From contig OX485804.1 of the NCBI GenBank assembly GCA_950295325.1, positions 6,140,001 to 6,204,000 on the forward strand: 64,000 nucleotides of DNA, read 5' to 3'. How positions within the stretch are numbered: the stretch's first letter is position 1; each line of letters opens with the position of its first letter. The position numbers and the translations under genes were made by a program. Below the pieces are notes generated by a model. That model saw nothing but the letters and a program-made list of their open reading frames with translations, was not told where the DNA came from and searched no databases. Below, in pieces: positions 21,741 to 33,051 of the stretch. Origin of the DNA: Polytrichum commune. Lineage: Eukaryota > Streptophyta > Polytrichopsida > Polytrichales > Polytrichaceae.

Positions 21741-23160
21741 CTCCACATATTAGTTCATTCACGCCCCAACTTTTAGTTACAATGTGATCATACGTCTACT
21801 TGAGTTTGTTAGTGTGGTGGAGCATGCATAAAGTACACTAGCATGGGTGATGGTTAGGTATAGGCTTAATAAGTGTTAAAGTGGGCATTGGATATATAAT
21901 GGTGTGAATTTTATAACATATGTTCACATGTGTATAAAAAACCTATAACCATGGTATGCAATACAATAAATCCATGGTAATAGGTCCAATGCCTTCTTAT
22001 CATGCCAATGAGGATTTTTTTTTATGAAACTAAAGTTGAAGTTATGCCAAGACTTACTGAAAATGGTGGATTGTCTTATATAATATTACTCACCGCTCGC
22101 ATGCTACTACTCACCACTCACATGCTAGCTTCCCTCACTACCAATTGAATTACGTTGTGATATATAGTACCTTAGGAAGCTATTGCCTTGACTTGGAGAT
22201 GCATTCTCCATTTTCATGTTAAAATCATCACCGTTGGTGGTTATGCCCATTTTTTTAAAGGGCCCATTAAAATTGTTGGCTCTTGATTGGCTCCCCATGT
22301 TGTGATTGTGGCTTAGTTGTTTGCTTTGAATCATTGGCTTTGTGCCCACAAATGGGCAATTTGTTATTGATTACATGTGTGATTATATTGTTTGGCACTA
22401 GTGGCTGCTAGCAACAGTTTGGTGTTGGGTAAAGTGCAACTCTAAACCTTTATTATGAGGCTCCACACATCGTATGTTGATCTTCTATTGGTCGGGGGGT
22501 GGTTCAATAACATTCATGTTGTGCGTTGGCTCTTCGTTGTCGTTCCTTCATTTCTTTTCATTTTTGTACATTGGCTCCTCCTCGATGTTGTGTGTTGTCT
22601 CCCTTTCCTTCGTCAGCTTCGTTTGTCCCATATTTATGGTTGCTATTTTTTATTTTTTATTTTCTTTCTTTCTTTCTTTGTTTCTAGCATATTGTTGCTT
22701 CAATGGCCTTCGAAAGGTTGGCTTCGGATCTTGGTCACTCTACGTGTGTCGGTAGTGTGCTTGGGAAAGTCAAAGTTGTCTAGTGTGGTGGTCGAATGTG
22801 GCTTTGCTGCGGTTGTTGTGATTGGTGGTGTGTCACTCATTTTCATTTACTAAGAAACCTTAAACCCCTAAATGCATAAGAAGCCCCAAAATCAACCACT
22901 AGGTGTATTTCACACACACATTCTCAAGGCCAAGTTTGTTTATGTGTTTTTTGCTATTTAAAAAAAAACCATTTTAGCCTGTTGCAAATGATGAATCTTA
23001 TTCTCTTTGTTGCAAAATGCATTATTTGAGGGAAGTAACAAGACTGGTGGCATGAATATTTATTTTCTTTTTCCTACCAAGTTATGGAATTCACATTTCT
23101 AGCAAGTTAAGTCGTAGATAGATTGATATATCTTTAGCCGCAACAAAAGGAAAGCAAAAC
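21741..23160. other. Intergenic, no gene seen
   Basis: AT-rich DNA. A T-rich frame at 22455-22853 (132 codons, very hydrophobic) overlaps a CTTT-type simple repeat (about 22660-22684) and shows no recognisable family; I do not call it a gene. Confidence 0.4.
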
Positions 23161-23164
23161 AAGA

Positions 23165-24560
23165 GGATTTTACCTAGACAAGGACCAACTTGAGATTACC
23201 CATGAATACAAGTACCTTGGGATTGGTTTCCTATTCACATGGTTACTTTGAGCCATTGAGTAAAAAACAATGAATCGAAAGTATGAAAGCATTGATGGGC
23301 ACATTAAGGAAAGAAGCAATAGTCGGAGTCGCATATTGGGCACTCAAATCCCATCTATTCAAGGCTTTGGTGCTTCCAACTTCCACAAATGGCACTGAAA
23401 TTTGGGGAGGCAACTTGAAAATTTTCTCATTGGAAGGTTTTCGAGAAGGGCATGAAGTGCATTCTTAGACAACCCATCATTTTTTTCCGAATTTAGAAAA
23501 TTGCCCATCGAATTATATCATCTTGAGCCCACTATGGGTTTTCAACAACAACATGCCCACCTACCCTCCTCTTGATTAGTCATGAAAGCAACCTCACTTG
23601 CAAGGCACCTTGCCATACAAGGATTTAGCACCTAGCACAAATTGACAACCATGTAGAAGGCATCATACCGGTAGTGTCTATCTCACTGGGAAACCCACAA
23701 CAACCCTAACACCATCAAAAATCACATTTGATGTTGTTAAGGAGTTTTTTTTACTAAAGGATGGAATCATTTCCATCTCTCAAAGGAGAGAATAGATTTC
23801 CTCCACCTCAAGGATTCTCTCAAATGCAAATGTGAATAGTACTGGAAGTAATCATTGACATCACCACAATGCAAGAACATTGTTGCTTATCACACCTCAA
23901 ATCATACACTTGCCATTGAAACTACTATGGTCGATTACTCCTATATCTAAAGATAATAGATCATGCCATAACATTATACAGCTATGCGGGTCGGTTCCAT
24001 GACCCTGGAATTTGTCAATCATATCATGTGGGCCCCTTGAACACATCAAGAATATTCTCTTACTATTCATATATTTAGGTTGAACTTGGAAATTTGGGTG
24101 GACTTATACTCCCGGCACTATGCGCACGATTTATTGTTCATCCAAAGAATGTTCACAAGAAACATTGTTCATCCTAGTATTATTCCCGAGTGTTATTATT
24201 AATAGCATCAATATCATTGAAAATACCGACGTTATTCACAACATTCTTTTTAATCAAACCAACACTATTCGTTATTCTTATTATTTTCAATTTCTTCCTA
24301 TTTTCTAAGTTTCTTCATGTGAAGGCAAGACAGTGAAGGAGGCCCATGTCAGGTGCTAACTATAGAATGGACCAAAACCATGCAACTAAGTAATGTTATG
24401 GCCATTTTTGCTGCTATAATGTAGTTGAATACGAGGCACACTTTGTGTTGGAATGTCCTCTATATTAACCCATCATATATAGGTTTCCATCACTATTTGA
24501 GAATTTAGTAATAGGGAGCCTCAAGTCCTTCTTTCAATTGGACCATTATGTTGACATTAG
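23165..24560 (+). pseudogene. Decayed LINE reverse-transcriptase 3' portion, split by an insertion
   Basis: The plus strand reads ITHEYKYLGIGF, SMKALMGTLRKEAIVGVA-like text, HLFKALVLPTSTNGTEIWGG, then PIEL, TMGFQQQ, HLPSS and HTLAIET. It stops at 23966, is interrupted by a 434-bp TIR element (23967-24400), and resumes as CHFCCYNVVEYEAHFVLECP followed by LFENLVIGSLKSFFQLD. This is the C-terminal part of a plant non-LTR retrotransposon polyprotein (post-RT region and C-terminal Cys/His knuckle C-x2-C...H...C). Many stops and frame changes make it non-functional. The continuation on both sides of the insert makes the order of events clear: LINE first, TIR element later. Confidence 0.75.
23967..24400. 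mobile_element. TIR element family R4, copy b, nested in a LINE
   Basis: The ends are CATAACATTATACAGCTATG and, inverted, CATAACATTACTTAGTTGCATGG. The LINE reading frame continues across it, which fixes the insertion point within a few bases and implies a short target duplication (GC, possibly extending to GCCAT). The interior is homologous to copy a (7697-8104). No coding capacity. Confidence 0.75.
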
Positions 24561-25689
24561 CCTCTGCAGTTCACATATCCATTTCCATTTTATCCCCCCC
24601 CCCCCAAATCTTACTATATAGTCTCCCCTAAAGTCGTGAAGTTCTACACATGTAGTTGGCATTTTATAATGTGATGGAAAAAGTCATGATGGATCATATA
24701 TGTAACCGTCGGTTTCTAATATGATCGGAAAAGCCATAAAGAATCACACATGTAGACTTCACATTCCATGTGATGGAAAATATAAGTTAAAAGGGCACGG
24801 GTTTGGGTTCCTTGAAAAGGGCACTAATTGTACTCAAGTTTTCATCCCCCTGTTATCGGAAATAAGTCCACATGTGATGTGAATATGGGTTGGGAGAGAA
24901 TCTTGTCTTTGAAAATTTTAAATCTTGGAAATAAATTATGATTTTTTGGTTAAACGTTGTGATGTCAATTTCCAAACTTTTATAAAACCACCCCAATATC
25001 ACACTCAAACTGCATTATGAGAAATTGCTTAAGCTATCAGAAGTAGATTTGTTTACCCTGTCCCACAGAAATTAGTTGGTTTGAAACCATCATAATGTAC
25101 TTTTAGTCCCATTAGCCTTTTGACCATCCACGGACTTCAAAATCAATTTCAATTAATTTCCATCCATTCATCCGCAATCCTCCCATCCTCGAGGGATGAA
25201 AGCCCCCCCCCCCCGTCATTCATCCATGGACATACATCCCCGAGGGTCTTCTAAATACGCCTAAGTTATTCCCTCTCCGTACCGAAGAACCCTTGAATGC
25301 GACCCAAGAATATAGGCACTTAGTAGGCACTCCCAATCTCGTGAAACTTAAAATAAATGATACGGGCGCATGGAATTAGGGGAAATGGAGTTTGAGAAAG
25401 TTGACAAGCAAGGGAGAGCACGAGGGGATTGGTGGAGGGAAGGGATTGAATGCTCGTGTTTTGCCATGAATTAGGGGATTGCCAAATTGTGAGCACGGCA
25501 ATTTTAGGCATAACCCAAGATTTTGTCCTTGTTCCAGGTCATAGCACATCTATCAAGTAGCATAGATAACCAAATTAGTCGTGTGCAAATCTTGACCCGT
25601 GATTGCACCGACTATCGTGGCCAATTCGTTCTCGTTATGTAGGTACTACCAACTGAATGTCATTACACTAAATAGTGTGGTTAATTTAG
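24561..25689. other. Intergenic with local direct repeats; no gene seen
   Basis: Three imperfect copies of a 60-70 bp unit ('acacatgtag...gtgatggaaaa...') lie at about 24640-24790. C12 runs are at 24594-24605 and 25203-25214. No supportable gene. Confidence 0.4.
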
Positions 25690-25691
25690 TA

Positions 25692-26011
25692 CACTAAATA
25701 GGTAGATTAGTGTTAGATGCAATAGTTACCTAAAACACTAATTTTCAACTGATATTACAATTAGTGTTGAATAGGGTTTGAACAAATTATACCTTTTACG
25801 AGGTTCTCATATTCTTCTTCCTTCAATTCTTCATTCCAAGATTTACAAAATATCATCTAACACTAAATGCGCTCATGTAAATATTTAAAGTTACTACTTG
25901 GTACAAATAGTGTTAGAGTTGACATTTAGTGTTCTAACACTATAGAGACAATTTACATTTAGCGTTTTCGTCGACTATTAGTGTTTCCAACACTAATCTA
26001 CCTATTTAGTG
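25692..26011. mobile_element. TIR element with CACTA-like termini (320 bp)
   Basis: It begins CACTAAATAGGTAGATTAG and ends with its exact inverse (perfect 25-bp inverted repeat including the flanking TA). Many internal TAGTGTT/AACACTA motifs lie near both ends, reminiscent of the subterminal repeats of CACTA (En/Spm) elements. However, the flanking duplication is TA rather than a clear 3-bp site, so a Tc1/mariner-type origin is also possible. Non-coding MITE. Confidence 0.65.
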
Positions 26012-26679
26012 TAGTGGTTTTTAAATTGGTGGACCGTGTGAAATAGAGTGGTCTTCGTGATTTGTCATGTGACACCAAGTGGCATGCAAAGTCCTCTGTA
26101 AGGTGCGTGGGTGTTGTTTGGATTGACTTTTATGTTTTTATGTTTTAATGGTAAGTTGCATCCGTCTCATTGCAAGCATCAACAATGGTGTGATTACACG
26201 GAGTAATGAGAAAGTTTCCTTGGTAATCTAACCGTCGCTTGGTAGCTACTAAAGCGTAAACAACTTGTTTTTTGAATCCAGTTAATATACTGTAGCATGA
26301 TGAGCCTAGGGTGACGGCAACTCTAGATGAAAATAGAATAAGGGTATTTCCAACGTCTAATTATGAGGTTTACATTACAAATCTTGCGTTGCACTAACAA
26401 ATCTACGGTGGAGCATCAACAAAAATTGAATTGAAAATCAAACCTTCCTTGATTTACTTATGTTTATCGGAAGTGTGTGTTTGTTGATTCCTTGATTGAA
26501 TACATAGGTCCTCCGAAATGTGTTCAGTATTGAGTGTGGAATAGTAAATAAAACTTGTATTTCTAGTCCAACAATTTAGCCGTTCTTTTTACACATGTGT
26601 CTCTATGATATTTGTTCTTCGATCCTCACCTAACTACACACCAAACAATTACATGTGTAGGATTAGGAGATGGCACTAA

Positions 26680-27242
26680 GGGGCCGTTTACACCATGGAC
26701 CATGAAGTCATCCCAAGGCACTGTGAAATATGTGATTGGTTGTTGAACTCGTCCTGAGACCACTTTGGTTTACACCAAGGGAAAAATGCCAAGGCAACCA
26801 TGGAGTTTAAGGTCCCCAACAGATGTACCTAAAGGCCTACATTATCCACTTACATGATCCAACATGTTTTGCGGTGGGAGAGGCAAAAGAGGTGTTGTGG
26901 TACTGAAAAGGCAGGGGCCCATGTCACAAAAATGTTGTTATAATGAAAATTTAAACAATTTTTTCAGGGAGGGTGGGGAAGAGAAGATGAAGATAAGAGA
27001 AGTCAATGGCCAAACTTGACTTTTTTTCAAAACTGCCTTTTTTGGACATATATTAAAAAAATCAGCACATTCACTTTTTGGTGCATGGTCATTCCTCTCA
27101 CTCCACATTCCGTTTACACCTAGTGAGGGGCCCAAAGACTTTATAAATTATTTTCTAAAGAAATCGGACCATGAAAGTTGGACCCTGCAAAAAAAACCAT
27201 CTTCCATGGTCCGACTTCATGGTCCATGGTGTAAACCGACCT
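26680..27242. mobile_element. PIF/Harbinger-like MITE (563 bp)
   Basis: The termini are GGGGCCGTTTACACC and, inverted, AGGTCGGTTTACACC. They share a perfect 24-bp inverted core (26686-26709; GTTTACACCATGG...) and are flanked by TAA on both sides. A TWA duplication with a GGGCC/GGGC-type start is typical of PIF/Harbinger and Tourist elements. No coding capacity. Confidence 0.75.
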
Positions 27243-27245
27243 TAA

Positions 27246-28130
27246 ATAACACCCGCTTACCCTAGCTTTGTTTAATCTACCCACATGCAACTACATTAAA
27301 CATTAGGTTTAGGGCAACCCATGCTCGTCGTCTTTGACCACGTTAATTGTTTTGCAATCATCGGTGTAGACAAAACTCCTCCTCCGTTTTGGTCTATCAT
27401 ATTGAGAATATTGAATACAACCTACTAAGGAACACAACATGCTATAAGGGACACAACATCGATCTGTTGTATTGGTGACCTCTCATTCCCGATTATATAG
27501 GGTGGACGAGATTGAATAAAAAAATCAAATAAAGAAGTCATGGGCCTCATGCCCCGATCGCATCAAACTTTTCGTTCAGTTCCAACCATGAAATTTTTGG
27601 GGATTATGTTCAAAAATAGATGTTGGCCCACCATTTTTCACATTATTACAGCCGAAGATGCTGACAGTGGTGTGATCAGCCCCTCAATATATGATCACCA
27701 TGAATCCCACACATGGGCAAGGTCTAGCTCTCAGGATGTGGGAACAAATGAACCCAATACTAGCTAGGTTCACATACTTCTTTGTAAACGATTAAGTAAT
27801 GTTATGAAAAACGACAATATAATACACGTGACCACTATTATATATACCGGGTACATGTTTAAATCTAGGTATCTTGTACAAGCCCCAAACCTCGGCGTAG
27901 TTCATTCTATATTTATATATCGTTCTATTTGTGAAGACTGATGAACTTTATAATTCTTTATGAGGTTCCTTTGGACATCATCGACTAAAATAGTCATATG
28001 TAATCATAAAATCCCAACATTATATTTAATTTTGTTTTTCAAGGTCCCCCACGGGACACAATGAATGTCCGCCTCACGATCTTTGGTTGTTGCCCTCAAC
28101 TCCAAGACCCTTACAAACAAGATTGCATCC
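27246..28130. other. Intergenic, no gene seen
   Basis: Unclassified AT-rich DNA between two PIF-like elements. The frame at 27540-27767 has no recognisable motif. Confidence 0.35.
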
Positions 28131-28132
28131 AA

Positions 28133-28622
28133 GGGCCACTTCACACATGAGACTGAGAGCCCGTGACCCGTTCACTTCAAGCACTCTCATTGGTGGAAAA
28201 GGCGGAGCCGGTCCCAGTTCGCTTGAGGGACCAACGGAGTATACAAGTGAATGCAAGATGGATGTAAAGTCTACATGGATTCCTACACGGCATTAAATGG
28301 ATCATGCTTCATAGTCACTTGGACTTTTTTCAAAAACCACCTCTTGGAGGTAGGATTGCCACAAAACCGGGAGACCGTGGCACTCCGAATGCTCACAACC
28401 GTTGATTTAATTTGTTTTATCATGTGTGAGAACCACGTGAATAGAAATTCATTGAAATAGCAGTTGGTTGAGGGCCCGATCACATATGACTTCACACTAC
28501 ACTTTAGGATCCATGATCACACTACATGATTTTGAAGGTGTGTTGGGACGGCCTTTGGGCACTTTGTTTTGGGCTCTCACAATCCCACGGTCACGGCTCT
28601 TGGCTGGTGTATGAAGTGGCCC
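28133..28622. mobile_element. PIF/Harbinger-like MITE, family P1, copy a (490 bp)
   Basis: The termini are GGGCCACTTCACACATGAG and, inverted, GGGCCACTTCATACACCAG. The flanks are CAA on the left and TAA on the right, consistent with a TAA duplication with one change. The interior matches 31320-31601 (inverse) and 51090-51600, defining a family. Confidence 0.7.
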
Positions 28623-29011
28623 TAAGAAGTGCGCTTCTCTTGTAATTTAAACATCTCCTCCGTATGACATTTGTAGGCAGAAGACGGGCTTGTAGTACAT
28701 CATTTATGGTATTTGATGTCACTTCCACTCCAGAGTCACACAATGCTATAATGATTTTTTTTACCAAGTAAAGTTATTTATGTTGTACATTGTCCATACA
28801 ATCTTTTTAATCTTTATTGTCAACAAAATGGAATCTATAGATTAAGTTGGGATCTTTCACTCTTGGCACATGCTCTAAGAAGCTAAGGTACCATGCTCAT
28901 AAGCACGATGCATAAGGTCGTTTTTAAATTAAAGGTGATGAGTTGATCGAACCCATCCATTTGGTGTCATGTATAATTGAGGTGAATTGAATGTAGTGGG
29001 ATGGCGCTCCA

Positions 29012-29343
29012 TGCTAGATCACATCTTCACTCGGTTGGGCCCTGTCCCTTCCACAAATATTTCACTAGCCGATCTTCCTGCCTGCACATGCGTGGGAACT
29101 CTTCCTTGTCGGGAATAGATGTGACAATACTAGGTCAACATTACAAATATTCAAGCTGACATCACTTCCATTATTCCCAAGTTAATTAATGAAGTTCCTT
29201 CGCATGCCAAAGGAGCTTAATGGCTTAAGTGACTGGGTATTGTCATCTTGGTTCCCAACAGGGAAGAGTTCCCACGCAGGTGCAAGCAAAAAGACCAGGT
29301 ATGGGAGGGGCAAGGCCCAACCAAATGAAGATGTGATCTAGCC
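29012..29343. mobile_element. Long foldback element (about 330 bp)
   Basis: The left arm (about 29012-29142, starting TGCTAGATCACATCTTCA) and right arm (about 29218-29343, ending TGAAGATGTGATCTAGC) are inverse copies over roughly 120 bases with scattered mismatches, around a short centre. Shared blocks include TGCGTGGGAACTCTTCC and GGTTGGGCC. It is a foldback MITE whose transcript would form a long near-duplex RNA. Confidence 0.7.
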
Positions 29344-30954
29344 CAGGGTTGGGACAGCCGATGCAAAATTAGTGTTGTCCCATGTAGATTTCCAAATATA
29401 GATATAACTATACTATTGTAGAACCAAACACATAATATTAAAAACCATGTCCCAATGGTGTTAAGACCGGTTAATAGAGATGAAAACCTTGGTAAGTGGA
29501 GTTCATTCCACCAATGAGAGAATAAAATGGTGGAACGCTTTTTGCAATTTAACTTATCCAGTTTTGTTCAATGAGCATGGGTTGCCACACTTACCATTGT
29601 GGGTGGTTCCATTCATCTTCACTTCACTACGCTTAATATTGTACATAGTGTCCTATGATATTTAATATCATTGTGGTAACTTTCTAATGACACTTCTTTG
29701 TGAATAAGTTTACAAGTGCGATCGTCATCCCGACTTACTTTTGGTTCTTTGAATGCCAATTATTGAGACAAAGTTTGGTAGATTATGCATCCTGACATTT
29801 ATGTAATGAAATCTTGTCACGGATGATTAAATTTTGGATGATAAATCAATAAGTAAGTCACGGTAGTTGCAACATTGTAAATCTACAATGCGCAAACTAT
29901 TTTTACAAGGAATGATGAATAATTTTAGCCTTACATTTAGTGTTGGTGATACTACATAGGCGGTTTGCAAATAGTCTCGAGCAAGGAAAATAGATTGGTG
30001 ACACTAAATATAATGTTTAGTGTATTATCAATATAGAATTCTCCATGTGGAATTTAATTGGGCCTCCACCAATGTAGGAATGACACATTATAAATAATGA
30101 AAGGGGGAGAGTGTAAGAATCTTCTGTCATAATAAAGAACCCTCAAATTTTTATCTATCTATCTATCTATCTATCTATTTGTCCATTGTAACTGTTGCAA
30201 TTCGCCATGATTTAAAACTCAAGGTCCAATGTTCATACATAAAATGGTGTATACCACATGACACAATACGTTCAAAGTAAGTGTGTACTTACTCTTGAGT
30301 CCCCCCCCCCCCTTTTCTCTTGGCCACTAAGGGAAAATGTAAGCAATTGTATTATAACATGCCGATTTGTTATTTTTAGTTGATTTGACCATGATGCTCA
30401 TATTATAAATAACAAATTAGTTTCGGTGGAGGGCGTGTTTAAATTGGATTCTCTTTATCTCAATAGGGACCATCTTAAAGAGCAAAACATCTAGTCTTGG
30501 CTAGTCATGCGATTAAGTTAGTATCATACCTTGTGACTTGCCATGGCTACACCTTCAATAACTCACATGTGAATCATGTCACACCACACTACTTGTACAT
30601 TGAGACTCATTCTAAGGATTCCAAAGGTCAATGTTTGTGTGATTATAATTTATATAGAATTCCGAGGTGATTGGAATTTACCATAATTTATATAGAATTC
30701 CAAGATGATTGGAATTCACCATATTGTACAATTCCATGCGGTTTTTGTCGTGGTGTTAAAATATAGTGTACCTTGTTTAGTGGAGTGGCATGCATGACAC
30801 ATCATTTAGCAACACATGTTTCATGCACCATTTGGGGATTTTATCAACTGATTACAAGAGTCAATTACGTGGGTTGGTAATGAACAATATGGAACACACA
30901 TTAAATCAAATGCACATTGTAAAGAAAACATGCTTAATTTGATTACTTACCTTC
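29344..30954. other. Intergenic with simple repeats; no gene seen
   Basis: It contains a TATC/ATCT microsatellite (30152-30178), a C12 run (30301-30312) and a 38-bp direct duplication ('ataatttatatagaattcc...') at about 30646-30722. AACACTA/TAGTGTT motifs near 29930-30030 resemble the CACTA-like element at 25692. No gene. Confidence 0.4.
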
Positions 30955-31270
30955 ATCAAACACTTGTTTTTAAGTGGTGTTTGGTTAAGTACAACTCAAA
31001 ACCATATACCAAGAGACATGTGTTTAAACTTCATGCTCAAAATATAATGATCATTCTAGGCCTATTAGTAAACATAATTAGGAGGACTCATATGACCATT
31101 CAATGAGCATGGGAGTATTCTCTTTGATAATGAATTAGATATTCATATGAGCTCCGAAAATCATGCTCAAGAAAGTGTTGTTGGCCCTGGTGTGGATTTG
31201 TGAACCATCTCACTCTAATCAATTAATGTCATAGGAGAAGTAGGCTAGCTAGAAATAGTAACCATTTAAG
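30955..31270 (+). repeat. Dispersed repeat family R1, copy c
   Basis: It shares 'gagacatgtgtttaaact..atgctca', 'aacataattaggaggactcatatgacc' and 'gaattagatattcatatgagctcc' with the other R1 copies. Confidence 0.6.
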
Positions 31271-31319
31271 ATCCATCTAGCATAGTGAGCTAATGTCCCC
31301 GATGCACAACTATAACTAA

Positions 31320-31601
31320 GGGCCACTTCACACATGAGCCAAGAGTCATGAGCTTGAAATTGTGAGAGCCCAAATGAAGTGTCCAAAGGCTATCCCAAGA
31401 CACTTCCAAAATCATTTAGTGTGGTCATGGGCGCTCATGTGTAGTGTAAAGCCATATGTGACCGTGCCTTCAACCGATTGCTATTTCAATGAGTTTCTAT
31501 TCATGTAAGGCCCTCGCACATAATAAATATGATAAATCAATGGTTGCGAACTTTTGGAGTGTCACGGTCTCTTGGTTTTGTGTTAGGTCTACCTCCACAA
31601 G
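31320..31601. mobile_element. PIF/Harbinger-like family P1, copy b, terminal part
   Basis: It starts GGGCCACTTCACACATGAG after a TAA flank and matches the inverse of the 28133-28622 element for about 280 bp. It then stops abruptly where PIF transposase coding sequence begins (31602). This is the 3' terminal region of a coding family member or a chimeric junction. Confidence 0.65.
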
Positions 31602-32320
31602 GTATATAAACTTAATATAGCTGAATATAAACATTTTCTATAATAATATGAAATATTATTTATAGGAGGAACAATGATAGGTTTATGATTATCATCAATC
31701 GCTCCATAAAGTAATCCCCTAAACTTTTCAAACTCGGTTGCAATACTATTCAATGCAACTTTAGATTGTTTCTCAATCACTAATGGTTTTAAATGCTTTT
31801 CAATTGCTACACAAAAATCCCTAACAATGATAGATGCAATACTTTCATAAATTTTATAAATTTCACTACAACCGTGTAATGAATTACCACTACTAAATCT
31901 ATTCAAAGAAAGAGCAATCCGATTTCTAAGTGGAATGGATACTCTAAAATGTGTATTCTTACGATTTAATGATGGAAATAAGACACTGCACAAATAAATC
32001 AAAAGTTTTATGAAATAACCTTGTATGTTGCTTGAACAACTTAACCGAGTAAGATCCAAGTAATAATATGTCCACAAAAATAATATTCCAGTCATACATC
32101 CAAATACTCCGTGTCCTCCTAGATGCACTACTCTCCGCAACCATCATAGCAAAAACCATTGTCATAGCAACATAATGTTGATGCAAGTTTTTGCAAAATT
32201 GCAACAACCGCCATAACATGTCGGACGGCCATGAAGAACACAAGAGCCACTAAAATCTTTGGTCTTAGTTCATCCATCTTGTACAAATGACAATGAAAAG
32301 AAAGAAAGAGGGTCTGCAAT
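31602..32320 (-). pseudogene. PIF/Harbinger transposase remnant (N-terminal half)
   Basis: On the minus strand two overlapping frames (32243-31959, then 32140-31589) join by a frameshift near 31970. The first gives SRRTRSIWMYDWN and GSYSVKLFKQHTRLFHKTFD. The second gives RNRIALSLNRFSSGNSLHGC, SIASIIVRDFCVAIEKHLKP and LYGAIDDNHKPIIVPP, ending SYYYRKCLYSA. The segment GAIDDNHKPI matches the first catalytic Asp block (G-A-I-D-G-T/S-H) of PIF/Harbinger (ALP1-like) nucleases, and the Ser/Gly-rich helix-turn-helix block before it fits the family. The second Asp and Glu blocks are missing: the frame is cut where the P1 terminal sequence starts. A dead, internally deleted transposon gene. Confidence 0.8.
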
Positions 32321-32360
32321 TTTGCTTCATTTATTGAATCGGCTTGGCTTCTTGGCCCTA

Positions 32361-32511
32361 AGGCCTTTACATACGGAAAAATTGACCCTTGTTATAATCT
32401 TATTGTAATGTGTAGTTGAGGCCGGCCTCCACCCCAAAAAGGGCTGAAATTTCATGCAATCGGCCTCAAAGGGGAATTGGCCCGGCCTCTCGGTATAAAG
32501 CGGCCCTAAGA
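32361..32511. mobile_element. Small PIF-like MITE (about 150 bp)
   Basis: It is flanked by TAA on both sides. The ends are GGCCTTTACATACGG and, inverted, GGGCCGCTTTATACCGAG. It carries several GGCCGG/GGCC motifs. Alternatively the right end is the 5' terminus of the neighbouring transposase element. Confidence 0.45.
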
Positions 32512-32602
32512 TAGTTTGAACAAGAATAATACTTAATGATCTCATTCATAATAAGCAACAGTCAAGTTTGCCCCTGAATACATTCATGGTGCAAGAGAGG
32601 TA

Positions 32603-33049
32603 CAGTCTACCCTCTATAAATGTTAACCCTCGGGAGTGGATCAAAGTTAACATTTATAGAGGTGTTAACAGTTAACAATTATAAAATTACTTTTTTGAGC
32701 AATATACAAATCTTAACATTTATAAATATAAGCAATTGTGAAGAGTCCTTGTGAAAGAATACCATTCATAAAATTGCAAACCCAATCAAAACTTTATTCA
32801 ATATCAAGTTTACAAATCACTTGAGAGAGAGAGAGGAATGTAACTGGATGTGTAGTTTTTATCATCCATATTATGGTTGTATTTCATTCGTTAACATTTG
32901 TAGAGTCAAATTTACAAAGAAGGGAGTACCATTTTGTTAACAGTTAACATGTTTAACATTTATAGTGTGCAATATGTGGGGAGTAGAAGAAAGTTAACAT
33001 TTAGAGAGGGTTAACACTTATAGGTGTAACATGTATAGAGGGTGGACTG
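32603..33049. mobile_element. Pogo/Emigrant-like TIR element, copy 2 (447 bp)
   Basis: It has the same TA-flanked ends as copy 1 (CAGTCTACCCTCTATAAA; inverse end CAGTCCACCCTCTATACA) and is nearly identical to it outside the centre. The stretch corresponding to about 4254-4415 of copy 1, which carries the transposase tail, is replaced by about 35 bases of unrelated GA-rich sequence (about 32822-32856). This is an abortive gap-repair-like internal deletion. Confidence 0.85.
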
Positions 33050-33051
33050 TA

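Noticed and set aside
22455-22853. 132-codon hydrophobic frame, membrane-protein-like
   Set aside because: T-rich DNA and a CTTT simple repeat generate hydrophobic codons by composition.
32361-32511. Reading 31320-32511 as one intact PIF element
   Set aside because: The two outer ends agree in only about ten of fifteen positions, and a closer TAA-flanked partner end exists at 32361; kept as a possibility only.
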